Assembly (NCBI GenBank): GCA_001798185.1
Contig: MGRM01000003.1
Coordinates: 1 to 57,257, forward strand
Direction: 5' to 3'
DNA length: 57,257 nt
Source: Deltaproteobacteria bacterium RIFCSPHIGHO2_02_FULL_44_16
GTDB taxonomy: Bacteria > UBA10199 > 2-02-FULL-44-16
Shown piece by piece: positions 7,950 to 16,009 of the stretch (the first letter of the stretch is position 1; each line of letters opens with the position of its first letter). The translations under genes and the position numbers were made by a program. A model generated the notes under the pieces. The model did no database searches. It saw nothing but the letters and a program-made list of their open reading frames with translations, and was not told the DNA's origin.

Positions 7950-8921
7950 ATGAAAAGAGCATCAGCCGATCATCAGAAGGAACCTCTCCTCTCGACTGAA
8001 AAAATTCGAGCAGAAATTTTGCGACTTAAAAGGGACCGAAATGCTCTCTTTCTCGCCCACTATTACCAAGACTCGGAGATCCAGGATTTGGCTGATATTT
8101 TGGGAGATAGTCTTGCTCTGGCGCAGGCTGCGCAGAAAACTGATGCTGAAGTGATTCTTTTTTGCGGTGTTCATTTTATGGCAGAAACCGCAAAAATTTT
8201 GAATCCCGAAAAAATTGTCATTCTTCCTGATCTCAATGCAGGATGTTCACTTGCGGCCTCTTGCCCTGCTCCACTTCTGAAACAATGGAGAGAAGAGCAT
8301 CCTGATTATAAAGTGATCTCCTATATTAATTGTTCCGCTGAAGTGAAGGCTCTCTCTGATGTGATCTGCACTTCAAGTAACGCGAAGAGAATTGTTGAAT
8401 CATTTGGAAAGGAGCGCAAGCTCCTTTTTGCTCCAGATAAAAATTTAGGTGCTTGGTTGATAGATCAACTCGATCATCCGATGGAACTCTGGCCAGGGGC
8501 ATGTCATGTCCATGAAGCGTTTCATGCAGAAAAAATTCTGGAAACAAAACTCACACATCCTGATGCTCTTTTTATCTGTCATCCCGAATGTGAGGCGCCT
8601 GTTCGTTTTCACGCCGATTTTATTGGTTCGACCAGTGCGCTTTTACGGTTTGTGATTGAATCCCCCAAAGAAAAATTTATCGTCGGAACAGAAGCTGGAA
8701 TTATTCATCAGATGCAAAAGAGAGCCCCAGGAAAACAATTTATTCCTGCTCCTTTCACGTCTGATCGAAGCTGCAACTGCAATGAATGTCCGTATATGCG
8801 ACTCAACACCCTTGAAAAAACTTATACAGCTCTTCGTGATCTTCAACCACGCATCGAAATGGATCCGGTACTTTTAGAAAAAGCACGCATTCCATTAGAA
8901 AGGATGTTGAGATTAAGTTAG
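7950..8921 (+). CDS. nadA: Quinolinate synthase NadA
   Basis: Condenses iminoaspartate with dihydroxyacetone phosphate to quinolinate, the second step of de novo NAD synthesis, using a 4Fe-4S cluster. From the ATG at 7950 (AAAGG just upstream) it is 323 residues. Seen: ALFLAHYYQDSEIQDLAD near the N-terminus, GDSLALAQ, FCGVHFMAETAKIL, LPDLNAGCSLAASC (cluster cysteine), WPGACHVHEAF (second) and SCNCNECPYM (third). The ORF opens upstream at 7857, but that extension lacks NadA similarity. No nadB or nadC is nearby. Confidence 0.94.
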   Translation: MKRASADHQKEPLLSTEKIRAEILRLKRDRNALFLAHYYQDSEIQDLADILGDSLALAQAAQKTDAEVILFCGVHFMAETAKILNPEKIVILPDLNAGCSLAASCPAPLLKQWREEHPDYKVISYINCSAEVKALSDVICTSSNAKRIVESFGKERKLLFAPDKNLGAWLIDQLDHPMELWPGACHVHEAFHAEKILETKLTHPDALFICHPECEAPVRFHADFIGSTSALLRFVIESPKEKFIVGTEAGIIHQMQKRAPGKQFIPAPFTSDRSCNCNECPYMRLNTLEKTYTALRDLQPRIEMDPVLLEKARIPLERMLRLS

Positions 8922-8941
8922 AGCTTTCTCAAAATAAATAT

Positions 8942-9093
8942 GTTGAAAAAGTCTCTCGGAGGCGACCTCTCACTACGTCAAAAATACTCACACGCCGGAT
9001 TTTTGCCTGCGCTTCAGCCTGCTGTGCATTGAGGCTTCGTTTCCAGCGTCTGAAGACGCCGCTCGAGGCTCACCTCCTGCGGCCTTTTTCAAC
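8942..9093. repeat. Dispersed inverted-repeat element, family R4
   Basis: About 152 bases with ends related to TTGAAAAAGTCTCTCGGAGG and its inverted partner near 9074-9093. The interior is nearly identical to 51574-51718, where the element runs into a coding sequence. It ends 14 bases before dusA. Confidence 0.9.
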
Positions 9094-9107
9094 GTGCAAA
9101 TAATTTT

Positions 9108-10085
9108 ATGAAAAAATCTCATCTTATCAGCATCGCCCCGATGATGGACTGGACCGATCGGCATTATCGCTACTTCATGCGACAGATCACGAAGCGCACA
9201 TTGCTCTATACGCCGATGATCACCACGCAGGCGATTCTTCATGGCGATCGCAAAAGACTGCTCGATTATTCTCCGATCGAACATCCGCTCGCACTGCAAC
9301 TGGGCGGCGACAATCCTCGCGATCTTGCGGCATCTGCTCGCATTGCAGAAGAATGGGGATATGACGAAGTGAATTTAAATGTCGGATGTCCGAGTGATCG
9401 TGTGCAGGAGGGAAATTTTGGTGCGTGCCTTATGGCGAAACCAGAGCATGTGGTTGAATGTATCGGGGCGATGAAAGCAGCGGTGCAGATTCCGGTAACG
9501 ATCAAACATCGCATCGGCATTGATGACATGGATAGCTACGAACACATGGCTCAATTTGTACGTATTGTTTCAGAAGCAAACTGTGACGTATTTATCATTC
9601 ATGCTCGCAAAGCCTGGCTTCAGGGGCTAAGTCCCAAAGAAAATAGAACCGTTCCTCCTCTTCGTTACGATGAAATTTATCAAGTCAAAAAAGAGTTTCC
9701 TCATTTGAGCGTTGTCCTCAACGGAGGGGTTCGATCACTCGAAGAGATGCAAAAACATCTTCGAAGTGTAGATGGAGTGATGATCGGTCGAGCTGCGTAT
9801 GAGGATCCCTATCTTTTCGCAGATGTCGACGAGCGTTTTTTTGGCGAAAAAAAGAAATGCCCCTCTCGAAAAGAGATCCTCCAGAGAATGCTTCCTTATA
9901 TTGAAGAGAATGTGACGCAACATGGGCTTAGCATGAAGACTATGACACGGCACATGCTGGGCCTCTTTCACGGAGTACCTGGAGCGAGGACGTATCGACG
10001 CCTTTTATCAGATGGAACTCCTTCGCTAGACCAACTCAAATTCCTTCAACTTGCTGTAGAGCGTGGTACGCCCCACATCGAGTAA
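9108..10085 (+). CDS. dusA: tRNA-dihydrouridine synthase, DusA type
   Basis: An FMN-dependent enzyme reducing specific uridines in the tRNA D-loop. It is 325 residues with a TIM-barrel N-domain: ISIAPMMDWTDRHYRYFMRQ (FMN binding), LQLGGDNPRDLA, and NLNVGCPSDRVQEGNFGACLM with the catalytic Cys. VTIKHRIGIDD, FIIHARKAWLQGLSPKENR and VLNGGVRSLEEM/GVMIGRAAYEDP (phosphate site) follow. A C-terminal helical domain recognises tRNA. No clear ribosome binding site is present, since an R4 repeat ends just upstream. The last 60 bases overlap the convergent regulator gene. Confidence 0.93.
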   Translation: MKKSHLISIAPMMDWTDRHYRYFMRQITKRTLLYTPMITTQAILHGDRKRLLDYSPIEHPLALQLGGDNPRDLAASARIAEEWGYDEVNLNVGCPSDRVQEGNFGACLMAKPEHVVECIGAMKAAVQIPVTIKHRIGIDDMDSYEHMAQFVRIVSEANCDVFIIHARKAWLQGLSPKENRTVPPLRYDEIYQVKKEFPHLSVVLNGGVRSLEEMQKHLRSVDGVMIGRAAYEDPYLFADVDERFFGEKKKCPSRKEILQRMLPYIEENVTQHGLSMKTMTRHMLGLFHGVPGARTYRRLLSDGTPSLDQLKFLQLAVERGTPHIE

Positions 10086-11399
10086 TCGAGCTGCTTTGGA
10101 TTTATCGCCACCAGTCGTTGTCAGCACATGTTCAATGTAAAGCCGTTCAGCTCTGAATGTATAGTCTTTCAATGTTGTCATGGTCTGGTCCATGGTTGGC
10201 AACTTCGCCTGAGCGCGATGATCATACTGTTCACCCACTCCATTAAATGCCCAGACCGGAAGATGTTCGAATTCTACTGTTTCGGTCGGCGTGAGAATAA
10301 TGAGACTCTGCACCACATTTTCGAGCTCACGCACATTCCCTGGCCAACGATATTCAAGCAAACGATCGAGCGCTTTGGGAGCAATATATTTTAATTTCCC
10401 TTTTGCATGTTTTTTCAAAAAATGTTCCACAAGCAGAGGAATATCTTCTTTGCGATCACGAAGAGGGGGAATGATAAATTGAATCACCCGAAGGCGATGA
10501 TAGAGATCCATACGAAATTCCCCTCGTGCCACTTTTTCTTCAAGACTATCATTGGTGGCAGAGATGACCCGGAAATTCACTTTAATCGTCGCGTCTCCTC
10601 CGAGACGAGCAAATTCTCTTTCTTGAAGCACACGAAGAAGTTTTGCTTGAAGATCAAGTTTTAAGGATCCAATTTCGTCGAGAAAAATATCTCCTCCGTC
10701 GGCAAGTTCAAAACGTCCGATGCGGCGCGAAAGCGCACCCGTATAGGATCCTCTTTCGGCCCCAAAAAGTTCTGCTTCAATGAGATTGTCGGGAATAGCA
10801 GCGCAATTCACCGCAATAAAAGGACGTCGAAGATCCTTTTCATTTCGATGAATAATACGAGCGACCAATTCTTTTCCGGTCCCTGACTCTCCGGTAATTA
10901 AAACATTCGCTTGGTGACCGCAGAGTTGTTCTGCTTGATGAAGCATCTGACGAAAGGGTTTATGCCTTGTTACAAGCGTTGAAGAAAGATTTTTTGGGTT
11001 TTGCGATTCAATAAGAGCTTCATAACGCTCTTGAGTTTTGTAGTTTTTCTTTACGACTTCTAAAACTGCTTGAAGTTTTTTCAAATCAAAAGGTTTGCTT
11101 AAAAAGTCGAGTGCCCCTTCTCGAATAGCATCAACGACAATATTCAAATCCCGTTCCCCGGAAAGCATAATGACATTCACTTCAGGATGCAGAGATTTAA
11201 TTTTTTTCAAGATATCGATTCCATTTTCTCTCCCCAAACTGACATCAAGAAGAATGAAATCGAGATTTTCTGTTCCCAGAATTTTTAAAGCATCGGCAAG
11301 TGTATTGGCTGTAAAAATTTCAAAAAGATGACCAGCCTGAGAACGAATGGAAAGTAAAACATTGGAATCATCATCAACACACAAAAGTCGTTGCATCAT
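10026..11399 (-). CDS. NtrC-family sigma-54-dependent response regulator
   Basis: 457 residues with three domains. The receiver (1-120) has phospho-acceptor D52, S80 and K102. The AAA+ domain (about 140-375) has Walker A GESGTGKE near 170 and GSYTGA near 217, a Tyr variant of the sigma-54-contacting GAFTGA loop. The Fis-type helix-turn-helix at the end contains KAARLLDVGRTTLYSKLKEF. It activates RNA polymerase-sigma-54 at enhancer sites after phosphorylation. The start has GAGGAGG at ideal spacing. No histidine kinase is adjacent, so it is an orphan; the nearest signalling gene is the divergent Ser/Thr kinase. Its 3' end overlaps dusA by 60 bases. Confidence 0.93.
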   Translation of the reverse strand: MMQRLLCVDDDSNVLLSIRSQAGHLFEIFTANTLADALKILGTENLDFILLDVSLGRENGIDILKKIKSLHPEVNVIMLSGERDLNIVVDAIREGALDFLSKPFDLKKLQAVLEVVKKNYKTQERYEALIESQNPKNLSSTLVTRHKPFRQMLHQAEQLCGHQANVLITGESGTGKELVARIIHRNEKDLRRPFIAVNCAAIPDNLIEAELFGAERGSYTGALSRRIGRFELADGGDIFLDEIGSLKLDLQAKLLRVLQEREFARLGGDATIKVNFRVISATNDSLEEKVARGEFRMDLYHRLRVIQFIIPPLRDRKEDIPLLVEHFLKKHAKGKLKYIAPKALDRLLEYRWPGNVRELENVVQSLIILTPTETVEFEHLPVWAFNGVGEQYDHRAQAKLPTMDQTMTTLKDYTFRAERLYIEHVLTTTGGDKSKAARLLDVGRTTLYSKLKEFELV

Positions 11400-11726
11400 T
11401 TTTCCTCCTCTTTAACTCTATGGATAAAGCAAAGATCATACCAAGGTTGAGATTCTAAAAGTTTGTTGTTTTTTGCAGGATTAGAGATGAAGAGCAAATG
11501 CTTTTCGGAATATAGAACACTTTTTGTTCTTTTTTCAGGAAAAGTGTCTTAATTTCAGTACACATAAAAGATCATTAAATTCAGTATTTTGCTCTGAAGA
11601 AGAAATGTAAAAAATGAAGTTTTTCAAATATGAGTATTTTATCAGGGTTTGGCATTGCTCTCTGAATGATCTTTCGCTACTAAACTTTATTACGTCTTCC
11701 ACATAAGCGTCCGAGTGGAGACATGG
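11400..11726. other. Divergent intergenic region, no gene seen
   Basis: About 330 AT-rich bases between the sigma-54 regulator (minus) and the DUF4912 gene (plus). Both promoters must lie here, but I could not place a convincing -35/-10 or a -24/-12 GG/GC pair. There is no repeat of the families found elsewhere. Confidence 0.6.
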
Positions 11727-12353
11727 ATGGGAGCCATGCCGACACATCGCAGCAAAAAGGTGTCCCCAAAAAAGCCCTCTACGGCTTCCATAAAATCATC
11801 TCACGAAAGTGTTCCCTCTTTTCTCATTTCAACTCAAAGTAATACCGCTGCTATTGTCACCACAGAACAAGGCTTTGTTTTTTCCTATTGGGATATCGAC
11901 CATACCACCCTTCAAAAAGCGATTGAACAACTCGGACCATCATCCAAACTTCTTCTCCGTTTTTACGATATCTCACAAACGACTGATCTTACAAAAGCTC
12001 CTAAATGGGATCTTGAAATTTATGATCGAAATGGAAATTGGTATTTGAAACTGGACAATCTCAATCAGCGTCTCTGCTTTGATGTTGGCATTAAAAATCG
12101 AGACGACCAATTTCGTTCCCTCATCCGCTCAAATGTCATGTCACTGAAAAAAAACCATTTAATGTCAGATCCAAAATTTACCCAAAGCACTGACCCGACG
12201 TTTGCCAGAGAAATTTCTCCGAAACGCCTTTTTGGTCCTTATTTCTATGAACTTTTTGAACAGGGACGCCTTCATGAAATCGTAAATTCGAGTTTAGAAG
12301 CTATTTTTCATGATATGAAATCGATTCTAAAACAGGCGGGCCTTGCGTTTTAG
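11727..12353 (+). CDS. DUF4912-domain protein
   Basis: About 208 residues. After a basic Ser/Lys-rich N-terminus, residues about 45-150 follow the DUF4912 pattern: GFVFSYWDID, SKLLLRFYDIS, WDLEIYDRNGNWYLKLD, RLCFDVGIKN and a final RSNVMSL. The domain's function is not established; it is often linked to glycogen or sigma-factor-like genes, but that is weak. The start at 11727 is preceded by TGGAG at 6 bases; GTG 11715 and ATG 11736 are alternatives. It lies 65 bases upstream of the large Ser/Thr kinase, same strand, so the two are probably co-transcribed. Confidence 0.75.
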   Translation: MGAMPTHRSKKVSPKKPSTASIKSSHESVPSFLISTQSNTAAIVTTEQGFVFSYWDIDHTTLQKAIEQLGPSSKLLLRFYDISQTTDLTKAPKWDLEIYDRNGNWYLKLDNLNQRLCFDVGIKNRDDQFRSLIRSNVMSLKKNHLMSDPKFTQSTDPTFAREISPKRLFGPYFYELFEQGRLHEIVNSSLEAIFHDMKSILKQAGLAF

Positions 12354-12418
12354 TCTATCCCCTTGTTTTCAAAAAATAATTTGTCACATCACTCTAAATC
12401 CAGTAAAATACAAAAACT

Positions 12419-15400
12419 ATGGGGCAGCTTCATTCTTTTCCTTCCATGCCAGGCGCTGGCACTCTTGTTGGAGGAAAATATCTTTTACTTCAGAAACTTT
12501 CCGAAGGTGGGAGTGGCGTTGTCTGGAATGCAAAAGATCCTGACGGAAAACTGGTTGCTCTCAAATTTCTGAAATGGTCGCCACTGAAATCAAAACAAGA
12601 TACCGCAAACCATTTCAAACGTGAATTCGGTATTTTGAAAAGTCTTTCGCACCCACATATTGGTAATATTTATGACTTCGGAATAGATAATGACTCAGCA
12701 CTTTATTTTTTCACCACAGAACTTTTTACCAATGGAGATTTGAGAAAATTAAAAGATGCTCCTATCGCGAGCATTGAGCGTGCTCTTCTTCAAACTCTGC
12801 GTGCACTTGAATATCTTCGTAATCAAGGTCTTCTCCATCTCGATCTGAAGCCACAAAATATTTTGGTAAGAAAACTTGGGAAAAATCCCGATGTTGCTCT
12901 TATCGACTTTGGTCTTGCCACGTTTCGTCCTTCTGATCGTCCCGGAGGGACCCCCAATTACATGCCACCGGAAGTCATTGTGAGACGACTTCCCGACGTC
13001 TCCCCACAAAAGTTTTGGCCTGCACCCGATCATCGAAGCGATCTTTATTCTCTCGGAATCACCTTTTATTATCTTCTGACAGGGGTTCTCCCTTTTCAGC
13101 AAAAAACAGAGATCGGAGCGATTGATTCCAAAGCGACGATGCGAGCACATTTTAACGTGACTCCTCCTCCCCCTTCTCAAATTCGTCCCGAAATTCCAGC
13201 GTATCTTGATCGCATTATTTTGAAACTGATGGCGCATCATCCGGATGATCGATATCCAACCGCCTCCGTTGCCGCACAAGCAATTCAATTTCGAAGTCCC
13301 CGCCGTCATTCACCTGAAACACGCGAAACACTTCTTGCGTATCTCCCTAAAGAAGGAAAGTTGATCGGAAGACACGCTGAGCAAACACTTGCAGACAATC
13401 TTCTCTCCTCAGTTGCTGAAGGGAAACCGCATGCTCCTCCTCTCCTCATTATTCTCGGAAAACATGGGACGGGGAAAAGTCGTTTTCTCTCTTCACTCAA
13501 ACCCCATGCCCAACAACTGGAGATGGAAGTAACACTGCTCAATGCTGCGGATGAACATCACGTGTCCCACATTGATCACCTTCTCGAATCGACAGAAAAA
13601 ACATGCACTCACACGCTTCTCTTGGATCACCTTGAAGCGCTTTTTACATCTGAAACTGCGACGAATCCTTTGCGAGAAGGGCTTCATCATTTGATCCGCC
13701 ATCTTCAGCTGCAACAACGCATTGCGGATAAAGAAGGAAAACGTTATTTTTTAGCATTAACGCTCAACCCAGAAATAATTTCGTGGGATGAGATACGCCG
13801 AACATTTGAACTCCATGAATCTCAATATACACTGTTAGACTTGAAAAATTTCACTCATGAAGAAATGACTGAATACCTCAAAACACTGCTAGGAGAAATT
13901 CCTGATCCCCGCATCATTGAATCTCTTCGAGATGTTACTGAAGGGAATCCTCTATTTGTCACTGAACATCTTGAGCAAATGATTTCCCAAGGGAAACTCT
14001 TTACCCTTGCCGGACGACCCGATGCTGAAACGCTCAACATGCTTGATCTCAACTTCAAACATGCGGGACCTTCACCGTCGCTCAAAGAATCTCTTTTACA
14101 AAAAATCCGGGAACTTCCTGAAGAAGCACAGAAGATTGCAGAACTGCTTGCGTGTTTTCATCGCCCCGCAGCACTTGACGAACTGGAAGCTTGCGCGCCT
14201 TTCATGAATGCAGGACGTCTCTTTTTAAAACTTGTTGAAAAAGGATTTGTAACACGAAATCGCGAGGCAAAATATTTTTTTTCCAATAGCATGACTGGAC
14301 GCATTCTTGAAGATGCTCTCCCACGTCCTCAAAAAGCCGAATTGCATGACGTTATTGCTTCCTTTCTCAAAAAACAAAAAGCATCTTCCCATGAATTGGA
14401 TATTCATTTAGCTCACGCTTCACGGTGGGAAGAACGTCTCAACGCGCTCCACCGTCTCGTGGATCGGGCGCTCGAACACAACGATTCCTTCATGGCAATT
14501 GAACATCTGCAAACCATTCTACGCGAACTTCCTCAACCAGCATGGAAAGCTGAAGCGCGAACGCTTATTCTTTTAGGGCAAACGTATCTCCGCTCAAATC
14601 AGCGACAAAAAGCATTGGAAACATTTCAACGTCTTCATGAAATCAAAGCTCCACCACCATTGAAACAAGAATTCCGCATTCGTTCCTACGAACACATCGG
14701 TCTTCTCTATTTGAATGCGCTTGATCTTTCAAAAGCACAAAAAATGTTTGAAGAGGCTTTAGAACTTCTGGAAAACGACGAAAAACATTTGATCTGGAAA
14801 GTGCGCCTTCAAAATTGTCTTGCCGCTGTAAGTCTTCGAAAAGGAAACGCAACCGAAGCAAAAGAAAGATATGAACAAACACTTCACTTTGCGGATCGTG
14901 AATTCACAAAACGAGAACGTGGAGCCATTCACAATAGTGAACTGGGGCAAGCCCTGCTCGCCTCTGGAAATGCAAAAGAGGCCATTCCTCTTCTGAAGAA
15001 AGAACTTGAGAATGCACAATCGGTTCATCATGTGGAACGAATGGCAAACCGTCATTATTTGCTGGGAGCCGCGTATCGAGATCGTTCCGTAAAGAAAATA
15101 AAAAAAGCGACTGACCATTATTTTAAAGGATTAGAGCTCGCAAAATCTCATCATCTTCTCGATCTGCAAGTACGTATTCACAATGAACTTGGAAATGTTT
15201 CCGCTGAACGAACAGATTATACAAATGCGGGAGTGCATTACCGTACAGCTCTCCAACTGGCACAACAAATCGAAAGTGAAACGGTCAGTGTTGAACTTAT
15301 GGTCAATTTGGGATTTACGCTCAGCCATTTGGGACAAGTTGCTGAGGCGGTTGAATATTTAGAAGCAGCACTCGATTTTGCTCATGGACCGAAAGGAGCT

Positions 15401-15733
15401 GCTTCTGGTTTCATCCGACAAAAGCGGATTGAAATATTGATTACGCTTGGTGATTCTCTTTATCGTTTAGCAGAGTTTGAACGAGCTGAAAATTATCTTC
15501 AACAAGCTCTCTCTCTTCTTCCAGAAAAAGAGATCGATATTGGATTACAGTACAGTTTGTACGGAACGCTTTCTGAAGTCTATCTTGCTCAAGCGAAACG
15601 ACATGAGGCTCATGAACTTCTTCCTTCTCTTCGCAGTCTTGTCAAAAAACTTCCTCAAGCTCGCGATCATTACCGCTATTTGGCGAAACAACTTCTCCCT
15701 TTAGAAGAACCATCAGATCAAAGTCTTGCCTAG
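12419..15733 (+). CDS. Ser/Thr protein kinase fused to AAA-type ATPase and TPR repeats
   Basis: 1,104 residues. The kinase domain (about 15-290) has glycine loop SEGGSGVV, Lys49 in VALKF, HLDLKPQN with catalytic Asp142, DFG at 163-165 and PPE. The usual HRD is HLD, so it is a non-RD kinase. An ATPase module follows with Walker A GKHGTGKS (348-355), a hydrophobic TLLLDHLEAL Walker B and helical sensor regions to about 640. From about 680 to 1090 come repeated TPR helices (for example KALETFQRLHEI, KMFEEALELLEND). No transmembrane segment is seen, so it is probably cytosolic. This layout matches large signalling kinases of myxobacteria and relatives. The start lacks a Shine-Dalgarno. Confidence 0.9.
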   Translation: MGQLHSFPSMPGAGTLVGGKYLLLQKLSEGGSGVVWNAKDPDGKLVALKFLKWSPLKSKQDTANHFKREFGILKSLSHPHIGNIYDFGIDNDSALYFFTTELFTNGDLRKLKDAPIASIERALLQTLRALEYLRNQGLLHLDLKPQNILVRKLGKNPDVALIDFGLATFRPSDRPGGTPNYMPPEVIVRRLPDVSPQKFWPAPDHRSDLYSLGITFYYLLTGVLPFQQKTEIGAIDSKATMRAHFNVTPPPPSQIRPEIPAYLDRIILKLMAHHPDDRYPTASVAAQAIQFRSPRRHSPETRETLLAYLPKEGKLIGRHAEQTLADNLLSSVAEGKPHAPPLLIILGKHGTGKSRFLSSLKPHAQQLEMEVTLLNAADEHHVSHIDHLLESTEKTCTHTLLLDHLEALFTSETATNPLREGLHHLIRHLQLQQRIADKEGKRYFLALTLNPEIISWDEIRRTFELHESQYTLLDLKNFTHEEMTEYLKTLLGEIPDPRIIESLRDVTEGNPLFVTEHLEQMISQGKLFTLAGRPDAETLNMLDLNFKHAGPSPSLKESLLQKIRELPEEAQKIAELLACFHRPAALDELEACAPFMNAGRLFLKLVEKGFVTRNREAKYFFSNSMTGRILEDALPRPQKAELHDVIASFLKKQKASSHELDIHLAHASRWEERLNALHRLVDRALEHNDSFMAIEHLQTILRELPQPAWKAEARTLILLGQTYLRSNQRQKALETFQRLHEIKAPPPLKQEFRIRSYEHIGLLYLNALDLSKAQKMFEEALELLENDEKHLIWKVRLQNCLAAVSLRKGNATEAKERYEQTLHFADREFTKRERGAIHNSELGQALLASGNAKEAIPLLKKELENAQSVHHVERMANRHYLLGAAYRDRSVKKIKKATDHYFKGLELAKSHHLLDLQVRIHNELGNVSAERTDYTNAGVHYRTALQLAQQIESETVSVELMVNLGFTLSHLGQVAEAVEYLEAALDFAHGPKGAASGFIRQKRIEILITLGDSLYRLAEFERAENYLQQALSLLPEKEIDIGLQYSLYGTLSEVYLAQAKRHEAHELLPSLRSLVKKLPQARDHYRYLAKQLLPLEEPSDQSLA

Positions 15734-15751
15734 TAGAGTCTCAAACTTAAA

Positions 15752-15929
15752 TAGACCTCTTGCGTAACCCTGGGTGACACTCGTTGTCATTGCGAGCCCG
15801 AAGGGCGTGGCAATCTCCTCTGTTTACTCGGGAGATCGCCACGCTTCGCTCGCGATGACATCCAAGTGTATCTCTTTGAAAACAAAAACTTTATAGGCTG
15901 GATTCTATTGAGGTTATGCAAGAAGTCTA
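15752..15929. mobile_element. MITE-like element with TA-flanked inverted ends, left copy (family R5)
   Basis: 178 bases, bounded by TAGACCTCTTGCGTAACC and GGTTATGCAAGAAGTCTA, an 18-base terminal inverted repeat with two or three mismatches. Both ends read TA, as expected for insertion at a TA dinucleotide by an IS630/Tc1-mariner type transposase. A GTCATTGCGAG...CGCGATGAC palindrome is nested inside. An inverted partner lies at 18861-19001 across clpB. No transposase gene is present. Confidence 0.75.
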
Positions 15930-15931
15930 AT

Positions 15932-16009
15932 GAGCATGCTCATTGCGTTCATGGTGAGCCTGTCGAACCATGAACAGTTCATCCTTCGACAAGCTCAGGA
16001 TGAGCATCA
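15932..16009. repeat. Palindromic repeat, family R8 (GAGCCTGTCGAA..TTCGACAAGCTC)
   Basis: A long imperfect palindrome touching the stop codon of clpB, related to 40946-41005. On the clpB transcript it would form a strong 3' hairpin, but no T-run follows, so it may protect the mRNA end rather than terminate. Confidence 0.8.
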
